Shown here one piece after another: positions 1 through 9,995 of a stretch of DNA of 12,890 bases. This DNA is from Alectoria sarmentosa. Lineage: Eukaryota; Ascomycota; Lecanoromycetes; Lecanorales; Parmeliaceae. The notes under the pieces were generated by a model that saw only the letters and a program-made list of their open reading frames with translations, was not told the origin of the DNA and made no database searches. A program made the translations under genes and the position numbers. The stretch is from positions 1 to 12,890 of the forward strand of contig WOGZ01000598.1 in NCBI GenBank assembly GCA_009733775.1, given 5' to 3'. The stretch's first letter is position 1, and every line of letters begins with the position of its first letter.

Positions 1-60
1 TTCATATTGGACACTCACATACATCATTCTGATCCTACGTCCAGTCCCTGACAAAAAAAT
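1..60. other. Less AT-rich left edge of the block
   Basis: The first 60 bases hold 23 G+C (17 C, 6 G), far above the rest of the window. They contain CC and CCC runs and non-CpG cytosines in ordinary contexts, which are rare further in. G+C then falls: 17 of 60 in 61-120, 12 of 60 in 121-180 and 7 of 60 in 361-420, with local rises between. This looks like the border between normal sequence to the left and the decayed block. No gene can be read in so short a piece. Confidence 0.6.
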
Positions 61-358
61 AACTTCACGTGTTCAATGAACATTATTATATGAGAACGAG
101 TTAATATTGAAATCGACTTTTTAAATATCACGTTTTATTTAATGAACGATTTTAAAAAAGATGTTATCGTAAGTTCAAATGTGATTTAACAATTATCGAT
201 ATATCTTTTGCGCATAATAATGATTAAATTGATATCTTCGACAACGAGAACATTTATATCGATTAACATCTTTACTCGAAGGTTATTTATCACGAAGATT
301 TAACATTTAAATAAAGCTTCGACGAATCTATTATCAACATCATAACGATCAAATATAT

Positions 359-396
359 ATATGTTAAAATTAACATATTTAATTATAATATGTTAA
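359..396. repeat. Small inverted repeat plus a third direct copy
   Basis: The 9-mer ATATGTTAA at 359-367 faces its reverse complement TTAACATAT at 370-378 across 2 bases, and a third copy in direct orientation lies at 388-396. The arms are almost all A and T, so chance in this composition is quite possible. No function is assigned. Confidence 0.45.
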
Positions 397-1221
397 TTTG
401 ATTTAATTTCACATATTATCAAAAGTGAATTCTTATATAAAATTCTATGTTTCAATAATTGCGTTATAAAAAAAATACGATTTATGAATATCATCAAATA
501 TCTCATATCTTAATAAATCAATTCAACGATAACACGAGAAATCAATTTAACTTTAATACGCAAATAATAATAAAATCATAATAAATGCTTAAATATATCA
601 ATTACGATAAATTTTCGTATAATCGATTCGACAACCTTAATAGCGTAATGAATAAGATTAATAACGTTAAAGAGCGATTGTGATCAAGCCCTTGCGAAAG
701 TCTTTAACATTTAACATTTTTGATTATCAAAATATTTATATAATCGATTCTTATTTGAAAAATGTGCTAAATAACGACGATATATAACAATTCTTATCAT
801 GATTATGCTAACGAAATGTGTTTCAAATTGATATAAATCTTGTTTCTTTCGTGAATAATAATATGTTAAATCATCGTCTTTATAAAAGTCTTTCTCAAAC
901 TTTATATTCTTTTTAGATTTTAACGTATCATCTCGCGTAACTTTTTCAACTTTTGCACCCTAATACGCAATTGCATATAATTTATTATTAATAAAGTCTT
1001 TTATAAATAATTAAAAATATTTAAGATTTTATTCTTGCTTTTACTTCTGCTTTATATATCCTTTTTATAAAAATCTTATCGAATAATCATTTTTATTAAG
1101 GTAATTTTGCGAATCATATTCTTAACTTGAAAATTACGATGAGAAATAATTAATAAACATGAGTGCTTATTAAAATGACTATGATTAATTATTATTATAA
1201 CTCGAATAAAACGATCTTTAA

Positions 1222-1284
1222 TAACCCTAAAAAGATGATTATTCAAATCGATATAAAGAAAAATATTAACCTTAAAAAGATGAT
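1222..1284 (+). repeat. Short direct repeat, 18 nt twice, one C/T difference
   Basis: Positions 1222-1239 and 1267-1284 match at 17 of 18 bases with a 45-base offset. The one difference is C at 1227 against T at 1272. Both copies carry AAAAAGATGAT at their right end. The similarity does not extend into either flank, so this may be a remnant of a small duplication or chance. Confidence 0.4.
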
Positions 1285-1680
1285 ACAAAAGATTTAAATA
1301 AAATCTAACGTTCAATTTTCGATTGTTTATTAAATAATGAAAAAGATTAATATTGATTTTATTTACTCTTAATTTTATTAAATTATTGCTGAGCGATAAC
1401 AAATTAATATCAATTAACATTCAACTCGTTTTTAACAATGTTATAAAACGCATTAATTTTAAAATTTAATTAATCAAGAAATACAAAAAGAGAGATGTTT
1501 ACAAAAGATTCGATTAAATGTATACGAAATTTGAAATGCATTTTAATATACATAAATAAGAATTGATTATATAATAACAAACTCGTTACCTTAACATATT
1601 TAATGATATTTTATATATATATACAAAAAATGCGTTCATTTCGAACGTCTTATAATGTATACGAGCAGCGATTTAAAATC

Positions 1681-2100
1681 TCTTATATTTCAAAACCCTT
1701 TTACTTGAAACGTTTGACAATTGTTTAATATCAACATTTCATAATAACTTTACGCAACAAATCCTTTTCAAACTCGTTAAACTTAATGAAATATTAAATT
1801 AAAGCATTATTTTAAAAAGCCTAAATGATCATAAAGCGAACTTCATTTTCATCATAAATCTTAACAAAATTCTTAATATAATCGATTCATATAAACATAT
1901 CACGATAATAAATATAACGTTCGACGCTAACGATAAACTCATTACGCTCACTCTCATAATCAAAATCGAAATAATCTAAATCTTCAACCCTTAACTTTCC
2001 ATATTATAATGAATTTAATGATTTTAAAATAACAATAAATCTCATTTCTTACATCATATCTTATATATTAATTTAAACAATTTATTATATAACGACAAAC
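1681..2100. other. Strand-asymmetric segment, C far above G
   Basis: A line-by-line hand count gives 73 C and 23 G on the + strand over 420 bases, a GC skew near -0.52 at about 23% G+C. Thirteen of the 23 G are inside CpG. The most extreme lines are 1921-1980 (15 C, 5 G) and 2041-2100 (10 C, 1 G). The flanks 1081-1200 and 2101-2400 do not show this bias. There is no gene to explain the skew through transcription or codon use. A simple explanation is C-to-T decay acting mainly on the minus strand, seen as G-to-A on +. No coding region is seen in either strand. Confidence 0.6.
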
Positions 2101-2900
2101 AAAGCGAGATTCACTTATGAATTAAATGAAACATTTTTATCATTCATTGTGCTTCGAAAGGTTTCAATAATATTAATGATAAGATATAAAATCAAACGAG
2201 ACTCAAATTAATTTAAAAAACCTTATTCTTCGAATGTAAACTATATAAAAGAATTGTTAATAAAAAAATTACCAACGAAAAGAGGTGTTAACAATTCAAC
2301 AAATTGATGAATAACAATAATAAATTATTTAAAAATAACACGAAATGTGTTTCTATCGATAACTCAATTGAAAAATCAGATAAAAAAATTAATGAAATCA
2401 AAACGAGCACGAGCACGTTAATTTTTATTAAAAACTTTGACGGTAATAAATAATTATGCTTATACAAGTCTTGAGAATCGAATAATAATATAATAAACAA
2501 GGTCTTTCATAAAAAACTTCAACAAATTAAAATAAAAATAATCGATCTTAATAAAATCATCAATTTAAAAAGCTATAACAATTGTGATACGATTTAATGT
2601 TATAATAACCTCATCGATCTAAATATAATAAATTAATTTATTGAAAGAGTTATTAAGACTTCTTTAATGAAGATAACGAAAACAAAATAACCGATATAAC
2701 AACGATAACAAATAAACAACAATTGATAACAACAATGAAAACGATGATAAAGATATTTTTAATCGATGTAATTGATGAACAAAATGAATATTATTATTAT
2801 TCTACTATAATAATAATTTTAATTAATTATATATATAAGATTTAATTAATTCTATTTAAGAATTTTATTTAAATATAAAAACATTAATATTATCAGAGTT
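2101..2900. other. Gene-free stretch with AAC/GAC-like low complexity
   Basis: No gene is supported. The 70-codon minus-strand frame at 2288-2500 opens with TTG and is mostly Leu, Ile and Phe. It could look like a membrane peptide, but AT-rich chance frames look the same. The part around 2691-2760 is rich in AAC and AACGAT-like words on the + strand. A short CpG-rich repeat sits at 2404-2417. From about 2820 the sequence passes into the uniformly decayed AT-rich DNA that fills the rest of the window. Confidence 0.55.
2404..2417 (+). repeat. Tiny tandem repeat CGAGCA x2
   Basis: CGAGCACGAGCACG is two copies of CGAGCA followed by CG. It is one of the few G+C-dominated words in the window (10 of 14 bases) and contains three CpG. 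It lies inside the chance frame 2288-2500. No function can be assigned. Confidence 0.5.
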
Positions 2901-5490
2901 TAACATTTCAAAATGCTTTTTATATTAAAAAGACCCTTTACAAAAGACTTTTGCAAGCGTTTCTATTTTAACAAACAACGAAGTTTCAAACATTATAAAA
3001 AACTTTATCGACGTTATTATTTTTGATATATTTTGATAATAAGATAATATTTTATATAAATTTAAATATTAATAAATTCGAATTTGATGCAATAATTTAT
3101 TATATTAAAAAAAAACTTATCGAAAATTATTTAAAACGCTCTCAAATTCAATTAATTTTATTTTTAAATCGTTTATTCAAAAATATCGAAATTAAATATT
3201 AATTAACGAAATTTGAAATTGTTAATATAATGTGAATATTACGAAAAATCAAACACATAATCGAATTCGTTTTTAAGATCATAATGTATATCGATTATAA
3301 CTTCGCTTTTAAAATTATTAAATAAACGTCGTTATTAACGTTTTCGATTGTTAAATTAAATTTACGTTTAATTCGAGTTTCAAAATATATTTAGCGATTT
3401 CGAAAAATCGAATTTCGTTATAAATTTAATAAGAAGCACATTGTTTTTAACGCTTTATTAAGATTTTCGAATCTCGTTATTAATTAAACAATAATTCAAG
3501 ATCGTGATAATGTCGACAAATTTAATACTTTATACGATTACGTTTATATCATTATTTCTCTTATAAAATTAAATTCAAAATTACGATAATAATTTTTAAA
3601 CGATTATCGAAAAGATTTTATATAATTTAAGATAATTAAAATCTTTAATGTTAACGAGAAAATCGATAAAAATGTCGTTTTATTACTTTTTATTCATGAT
3701 AACGATAATCTTATTTGAAAAATCGATGCTTTTATTGACGATCATATTTACATTTTAAATCGTTTATGCGTTTCTCTCTTATATGTATAAATTTTTCTCG
3801 AAATAATTCATTTCAATTAATTTAATCACGTCGATTTTGCGATATGTTACGAAAATATTTTTTGTTAATAATATATACGCGATTTCATTAAATTATTTCG
3901 TAAATATATTCGATATTATTTTTAATATTAATTATATTAAACATTTAAATATTTATCGCATAAATTTTTATAATTTATTTTTTCGTTATTAATATCGTAT
4001 TATATCTTAATTATCGATTTCATTTTAACATTATCAAAGTTAATAAAGGGTTACGATGTTATTATATTTATCATTAACAAGTTTTCGCGAAAAATTATCT
4101 TGATTTTTGATAAAAACACTTTTATTATTAAAGATTAAACTTTTCGATTATTACGTCGTTTATAAAAAATCGATTAAGATTTATTAAAACAAATCATTTT
4201 AAATCGAAATCGTAAATTTTTAAACGAATTATAAAAAACGTTTTTCGAGCAATTAAATATCAAGCTATTATATTTTATAACGTATTATTTTTAAACGAAT
4301 AATTCAAATAAACGAATTAATCAAATCGTGAAAATAATTTTAAGATTTTGAATATTTACGCTCGAAAACGTTAATGCTTAATTTACAATTATTTTTATTA
4401 TTCAAACAATTTATAACAATATCATTTTAATATCTTTCGAACGCGCATTAAATGAAATTACATTCGAATTTTCGCTCAATCAATTTTTGAATTTCGACGT
4501 TTATAAAAAATAATTATTATCGAAAAAGATTATTCGTTTAAAAGCTGCGAACGTTATTATCTTTATTTAAATAAATTTCAAATTTCATTATAATAAACGT
4601 TATTAATCACAATTTTTTTATAAAAACGATTTTGCTTTATTACGTCTCCATCGCGAATATAATATTTTTATTATTATTTTAATTAAAAAAAATTACGATT
4701 TACAATTCATAAATTCTTTCAAAATTCTTAATAAAATAAAACGATTTATTTATTATTTAAATATATCGATTATTTGAAACGTGTATTTCGTCTTTATAAT
4801 AACACAATTAAAATTAATTTCAAATTTTTAAAAAAATTCTTATATTCAATCACAACCTCGATTTAATAAATCATTATCGATTTTTATCGAAAACGATATT
4901 AATAATTATAAGTCGTGAATTATTAAAAAGTTGTTAAACAAACGTATTATCATTAAAAAACGAAATCAAATTACAAAATATTTTATTAAATAACGAAGAT
5001 ATAACTCTAAGCATAATAAATAAAGAAATATCAAAAATTTATAAAATGTTTTGAATCTTATCGTCGATTATAAAAAGTATACGTCGACTTTCATTATCTC
5101 AAAAGCTTCACGTCAATTATAATTAAAGATTCGAAAAAGGTTCAAAAAAATAAGCTCAACTAACAAGCAAATATCTTATTAAAAACTTTTTATCGTTAAT
5201 TCATTTATTTTAACATCGAATATAATAACAAGTTTTCATTAAATCGTTATTGTTATAAAAATTTCGATTTCACTTCAAATCGTTAAAACGTCAACTTTAA
5301 AAATTACGACTACATTTTCGATTTTAAATTTCAAAATTATAATATTACGAAGAAGTGATAAAATTGTCGAAATATAAAAACGTTAACGAAAAAATCGAAA
5401 AGAACTTTTGTTTGCGTAATATAATTTTGATTATATTATTTTATTTATATAAGTTAATAAAAACGTTAACATCTTTCTTATTTTCGATAT
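2901..5490. other. Gene-free, strongly CpG-retaining AT-rich DNA
   Basis: No frame, RNA gene or mobile element is recognisable. This is the clearest part of the CpG signature: in 3361-3420, six of seven C and six of eight G belong to CpG. CTA and TAG are almost absent, with one in 3001-4020 (TAG near 3392) and two in 4021-5040 (near 4265 and 5006). TCGA, ATCGAT, AACGTT and TTCGAA-like words recur, so many short matches between distant parts are expected from composition alone. I find no long repeat inside it by eye. Confidence 0.6.
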
Positions 5491-5531
5491 TTTATTAAAA
5501 TTTATTAAAATTGTTAAAATTTGTTAAAATT
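5491..5531 (+). repeat. Four-copy tandem repeat, about 10 bp unit
   Basis: Four units built on ATTAAAA or GTTAAAA follow each other with spacings of 10, 9 and 10 bases. The key base is A at 5494 and 5504 and G at 5513 and 5523, so the first two units differ from the last two by an A/G transition. It is a short AT minisatellite without known function, lying just before one of the most AT-rich lines of the window (5581-5640, 3 G+C in 60). Confidence 0.65.
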
Positions 5532-6753
5532 AAGAGATCGTTAAGCAATCGAGCTTAATAATATATATATCTTAATAAATAAATTCTTTAATTAAGAAAA
5601 ATATAATTTAAGTTATATATTTTTAAAAAAATTATTATTTATAGTAAATAAGTTTATTATATAAATAATTCGTTATAAAAAGCATTAAACGAAATAATAT
5701 AACGATTTCGTTATATAATAAACGAAAAATAAATAAAAACATTAAATTATTTATATAATTAACGAATTAAAAAAACTTTATTATTTATTATTTATTATTT
5801 AAACATTTCAACTTAAAATAACATCGATTATATCGTTCGAAAATTTATTATTAAAGATATTTAAATTTTTCACGATATTATTATCGAATAAGAAATCACG
5901 ATTTTATAGTCTTTTAAAGTCGATTTTTTTCGTTTCGCATTATCAACTTTTCTCGCAGAAAGTCGACGATGATATAATCAAATTTTTTTTGCATAAATAA
6001 TGAAATTAAAAAAACGTTATTTTATTAACACGATGTTTTCACGAAAGTTTAATAAATAAATAAACGATTAAATAATATTTTTTTATATTGTTATATATTT
6101 ATTATAATTTCATTTTATTTTTTTAATACGCGACTCGATTAAATTTAGCGCGACTTAACATTATTTATATAAATCGTTTTCGCATATATATTTCTCTTTA
6201 TAATTAATTTTTCGTTTATATCGAAATATAAACATTTAATATTAAATTTCGTTTTTTAATAATATTAAAATCAATTTTTTTTATTATACGAGAATTATTA
6301 AATACATTAAATGAAGAATATTAAAATTCTTTTTTATTATAATACTTTTTAACATTATATTTTTTAAAGTATTTAAATATCTTTTTTCTCTTTTTTTATT
6401 ATTATATTTTTTATATAATTAAAATCAATATAAAAAAAAATAACTCACATTAAAATCTTTTAAATAAAATCAAGTTTCGTCGTATTTTAATTATATTTGA
6501 AAACTTTTTTCACGATAGAAATATTATAAAAATATTATAAATTCGTAATATATTTATATTAATAAATAATTATTATATTAAATATAAACGAACTTTGAAA
6601 AGTTTTGAATTATGTTTAATTAATTTCGCTTTAAACGAAACGATTTTTAAAAAATTATTATTCGTTATTATATAATTATAAAGAAAAAAGTTATATTATA
6701 AATGTTTCAAATAAAGCTAAATAAATAATTAAGTAAATAAACGATATAATTCT
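5532..6753. other. Gene-free stretch, most AT-rich part
   Basis: No gene is seen. Line 5581-5640 has only 3 G or C in 60 bases and 6361-6420 only 4. There are runs of T and an 18-base pyrimidine tract at 6380-6397, which could resemble a splice tract, but no exon is near it. A heptad array is listed separately at 5781-5801. The patch 5900-5960 is a little richer in CpG. I see nothing else to annotate. Confidence 0.55.
5781..5801 (+). repeat. TTATTTA heptad array, 3 units
   Basis: Three perfect head-to-tail copies of TTATTTA. An identical 21-base array is found at 9975-9995. The flanks of the two arrays do not resemble each other, so independent growth of a simple AT repeat is likelier than a shared duplication. 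Confidence 0.6.
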
Positions 6754-6914
6754 ATCACGAAATTAAGAATAAATAATTTATAAATTTAATGTGATAATAT
6801 TTTATATAGAAATTTATATGTATAATGAAGCGAAATATATGTAATATTAAAATCGTATTAAGCGCACTAGTTTTATCTTATTAAATTTTTTAAATTTTAT
6901 AATATATTATAATA
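6754..6914 (+). repeat. Dispersed direct repeat, copy A (161 bp)
   Basis: This segment aligns without gaps to 8536-8696 (offset 1782): 140 of 161 bases match. Of 21 differences, 20 are transitions and one is a transversion (G6767 against T8549). The core 6774-6808 is identical in both. By context, 8 transitions are at CpA/TpG, 11 at CpT/ApG and 1 at CpG. All four non-CpG C of this copy (6756, 6865, 6867, 6877) are T in the other copy, while CpG at 6758, 6831, 6854 and 6863 is kept. It has no coding capacity. It could be a relic of a transposable element; no terminal repeat or family can be named. Similarity stops sharply on both sides. Confidence 0.85.
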
Positions 6915-6962
6915 AGTGCTTATAAAAAATAGAAAAAGTTATTATTTTTATATAATTAAATA

Positions 6963-6986
6963 ATAGCGATAGCGAAATAGCGATAG
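6963..6986 (+). repeat. ATAGCG short tandem cluster
   Basis: ATAGCG occurs at 6963-6968, 6969-6974 and 6977-6982, followed by a partial ATAG. It stands out because TAG is otherwise scarce in the window. It lies about 50 bases past the end of repeat copy A and has no counterpart after copy B. Confidence 0.6.
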
Positions 6987-8312
6987 TAAAATGAATATAA
7001 TAATATTATATTTTATTAAATTAAAATAAATTATATATGCATATAAAGTGAGAATAATAATTAAAAATAAATAATGTGAAGTCGTATTCTTCGATCGCAA
7101 ATGTGAACATAAATTTTTTAAATTCTTTTATTTATAAAAGTAATCGAATAATATTATATTCGAGATTTAATCGAATTAAATGCTAATTTAGCGTCGATTT
7201 TTCAATTAATTAAAGGATTTAATGATAGTAAATACATTCTTTATAAGTGTATTTATAATTTTCGTTTATAAAAATTTAATGAATTATAATCTCGTTTTCT
7301 TTATTATTATATATATTATTATAACGATATAATATATACATTAAAAGATGATTTATAAGTATCGCATAATAATTATTTATTAATAAATTATACGTTTAAT
7401 TTTTCTCTTTTTTATTTTAATAAATTTATTATTATTAAAAGTTAATCGAATATAATTATTACGAAAGTTTCGATAAATATAATTACTGCGAAGATTTTAT
7501 AAATAAACGATATTATTGTTATTAATAAGGTTATTATTTATGTGACTGTGAATAAAAATCAAATAAACGTAATTTTAAATTATATATAATATACATTTAA
7601 TATTAAATCTTTTAACGTAATTGTATTTATTTAATAAATTGTGTGAGATTTATATTAAATAAATTTAAATCTCGTTATAAATTCGATTCGAAATAATAAA
7701 AAACTGTCATAAAATCGTTTTGTTGATTTCATTTAAGATTTTTCGTGATTTTTATAATATCTTAAATGTAAACGATAACGTTCTTTTTATTAAATGCATT
7801 TTTTCGTATATATTAATATATTTTTAATTAAGTTATGAATTTAAAATAATTAAGTTTAAATCGCTCGATAAGAGCTTAATATCATAAATTTAATAGCGTA
7901 TTTATATTAAATGCTCATTTAATAACGTTTAATAACTCGAAATAATATTAATTAAATACGATATTCTTAAATAATGTTATTAAATTAATTTATATTAATT
8001 TAATTTCTTTATTCGTAACTATGTTAAATAAACGATTCACGAATATATATATATCGTCGATATTATTAAAATATTCGATATTTTTAAGTCTTTATCGCTT
8101 ATTTTCTTAAATTATAATTAATTAAATAATTAATTAAGTAAATTGCGAAATAGATATAATTAAAGCTATCGATAAAGTGAAATATATTAACGTCGAATTC
8201 GAAGATTTAACCTTTAAAGTCTTTAATTTAATAATTATATTTTTTATTATTTTCATTATTTATGCGAGCATTGCATTATTAGAAATAAAGATAACATTTA
8301 ATAAATTAAATT

Positions 8313-8330
8313 AATTAAATTAATTTAATT
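8313..8330. repeat. Perfect 18-base AT palindrome
   Basis: The 18 bases read the same on both strands and continue leftwards into further TTAAATTAA-like units from about 8303. There is no G or C in it. It is a local AT palindrome with no known role and may be chance in this composition. Confidence 0.45.
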
Positions 8331-8535
8331 GATTAATATTTTATTATTGTTTTTAACTTTTAATAATCGAAGTTATTATAAAATTAATTTATATATTTAT
8401 TAAAAAAATCGAAATATTCGATAATAGCGAATATATAAAAAATTTAACTTAAAGCGTTATATTATTAAATTTTAATATAAACTTTATATATAACGTTTAA
8501 ATAAACATTTAATATATAAATGTTATTATCTTTTT

Positions 8536-8696
8536 ATTACGAAATCAATAATAAGTAATTTATAAATTTAATGTGATAATATTTTATATAAAAATCTATG
8601 TGTGCAGCGAAGCGAAGTATATATAATATTAAAATCGCATTAAACGTATTAATTTTATTTTATTAAATCTTTTAAATCTTATAATATATTATAATA
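8536..8696 (+). repeat. Dispersed direct repeat, copy B (161 bp)
   Basis: This is the partner of 6754-6914 in the same orientation, with the same length and no gaps. All six non-CpG C of this copy (8546, 8596, 8605, 8638, 8669, 8678) are T in copy A, and CpG at 8540, 8613, 8636 and 8645 is shared; the CpG at 8608 is TpG in copy A. Copy A carries the T or A state at 12 of the 20 transition sites and copy B at 8, so both copies decayed after duplication and on both strands. No open frame or terminal structure identifies the element. Confidence 0.85.
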
Positions 8697-9974
8697 AATT
8701 CGTAATTATTAAAAATAAATAATAGTTTTATAACGAAAAATTAATTAAATGAAATTTTAATTTTTTTAAAAGAATTTAAAAAATGAACATTTTTATTAAA
8801 AATATAGAAATCGATTTATGACGAAAAAAGATAAAGTTGTAAAAATTTTTAATTCTTTTATTTTCATAAAAAACGTCGATTTTTTATTGAAAAATTTAAT
8901 CAAATTTTCAAAATAAAATAAAAGCTTTTATTAAATAAAAATTGTTATTTAAATAACATTTTTTAAATCACTTATATCATTTCACGATTCGATGAAAAAG
9001 TAATAAGTTATATTTTAACGAAATAATTATAAAATGCAAAAAATTTATATACGTTTTATAATCAAATTATGAATTAATTAATTAAAATTTATAAAGATTT
9101 TAATTGAAAAATAAATGTTAAACGTGAATATCGAATATATATTTAAGATATATAATTATTAATAAAGCTTTATTTAAATTTTATTCGTTTTAATAAAGTT
9201 TTTAATTTCGACGATATTATTCTTTTAAAATAGGTTTTTAATAAATTAATTAAACGATTAAAGAATTTATACGATATTCGTGAAAAATTCATTTTATTAA
9301 AATATACAAAAAAGTGTTTATTTAAATTGAATAATAATCAACGAGCGAATTATTATTTTCGAATATTTAAAATAAATTTTATTTGTATTATTATAAATTT
9401 GATAAAAAATTATTTATAATTATTATTATAACGTTAATAATTTATGTTATTTTAATTATTAAAATTACGTTTATCTTAATTGTTAAATTAGTTAATATAA
9501 GAGAATTTATATATTACATTTATAATAAAATCGATTTTTATCGAAAAGATTATATCGTTTAAAATTAAACGAATGTTGAAAAAAAAACATTAAAAAAAGC
9601 ACGATTACATTTTTTAAATATTAACAAAAAATGAAAAATTAATAATGTTAAAAAAATTATATCGATAATGAATTTTTTTTATTTGAAAAAAGAATAATTT
9701 TTATCAAAATTACGATAAAAGATAATAATAAAGTGTGTTTTATAAATTCTTTAAACGATTTTTTAACACGTCGATTCTTTTAAATAATTATTATATTATT
9801 ATTATAAAATAAATAAATATTATTTACGAATTTTTTAATGAATTGTAAATATATAAAAACTTATATCGTTATTAATAAAATTATTATTTCGAAATATATA
9901 AACGTTTATAAATTAAGCTTTATTTTTTTATTAAATTTAGATTTTTACGAGAATACGATAAATAGATAATTAAA

Positions 9975-9995
9975 TTATTTATTATTTATTATTTA
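9975..9995 (+). repeat. TTATTTA heptad array, 3 units
   Basis: Three perfect copies of TTATTTA, identical over 21 bases to the array at 5781-5801. It is a simple AT repeat; no function is assigned. Confidence 0.6.

Larger units (their letters stand above)
61..1680. other. Gene-free transitional stretch
   Basis: No gene is supported here. The 114-codon minus-strand frame at 1076-1420 is a low-complexity run of Leu, Ile, Asn, Lys and His with no motif and is best read as chance. The stretch still keeps many non-CpG C and G, more than the DNA after 2900, and C and G are roughly balanced along + in many lines. It contains two small repeats listed separately (359-396, and 1222-1239 with 1267-1284). 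A single CCCTAA at 1225-1230 is not a telomere array. I see no promoter, terminator or RNA gene that I can defend. Confidence 0.6.
6915..8535. other. Gene-free DNA between the two repeat copies
   Basis: No gene is supported. The part just after copy A (6915-7050) carries an ATAGCG cluster and has no counterpart after copy B. A 16-base AT match follows (ATTAAAAATAAATAAT near 7061-7076 and 8707-8722), which hints at an insertion but is too AT-rich to prove it. Around 7085-7110 there is a small CpG-richer patch. The remainder is low-complexity A/T with scattered CpG. An (AT)n run lies at about 8045-8054. Confidence 0.5.

Noticed and set aside
1225..1230. CCCTAA as a telomere unit
   Set aside because: Single occurrence with no tandem array of CCCTAA or TTAGGG nearby.
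1076..1420. 114-codon minus-strand open frame with an ATG start
   Set aside because: Low-complexity Leu/Ile/Asn/Lys protein with no domain, in DNA of the same composition as its non-coding flanks. A frame of this length is expected by chance in this AT-rich DNA on six frames.
811..2353. Exact 14-base match ACGAAATGTGTTTC at 811-824 and 2340-2353
   Set aside because: There is no similarity outside the 14 bases, and many matches of this length are expected between AT-biased segments of this size.
2288..2500. 70-codon minus-strand frame that looks like a membrane peptide
   Set aside because: Opens at TTG; the Leu/Ile/Phe content follows directly from the AT-rich bases. There is no ribosome-binding or intron context and no neighbour gene.
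6380..6397. Pyrimidine tract as a splice acceptor tract
   Set aside because: No exon, donor site or coding frame lies around it; runs of T with a few C are expected here.
4876..9547. Exact 18-base match between 4876-4893 and 9530-9547
   Set aside because: Both are built from TCGA and runs of T and A, words that are common across the block because of CpG retention. The flanks do not align, so it is likely a composition effect.
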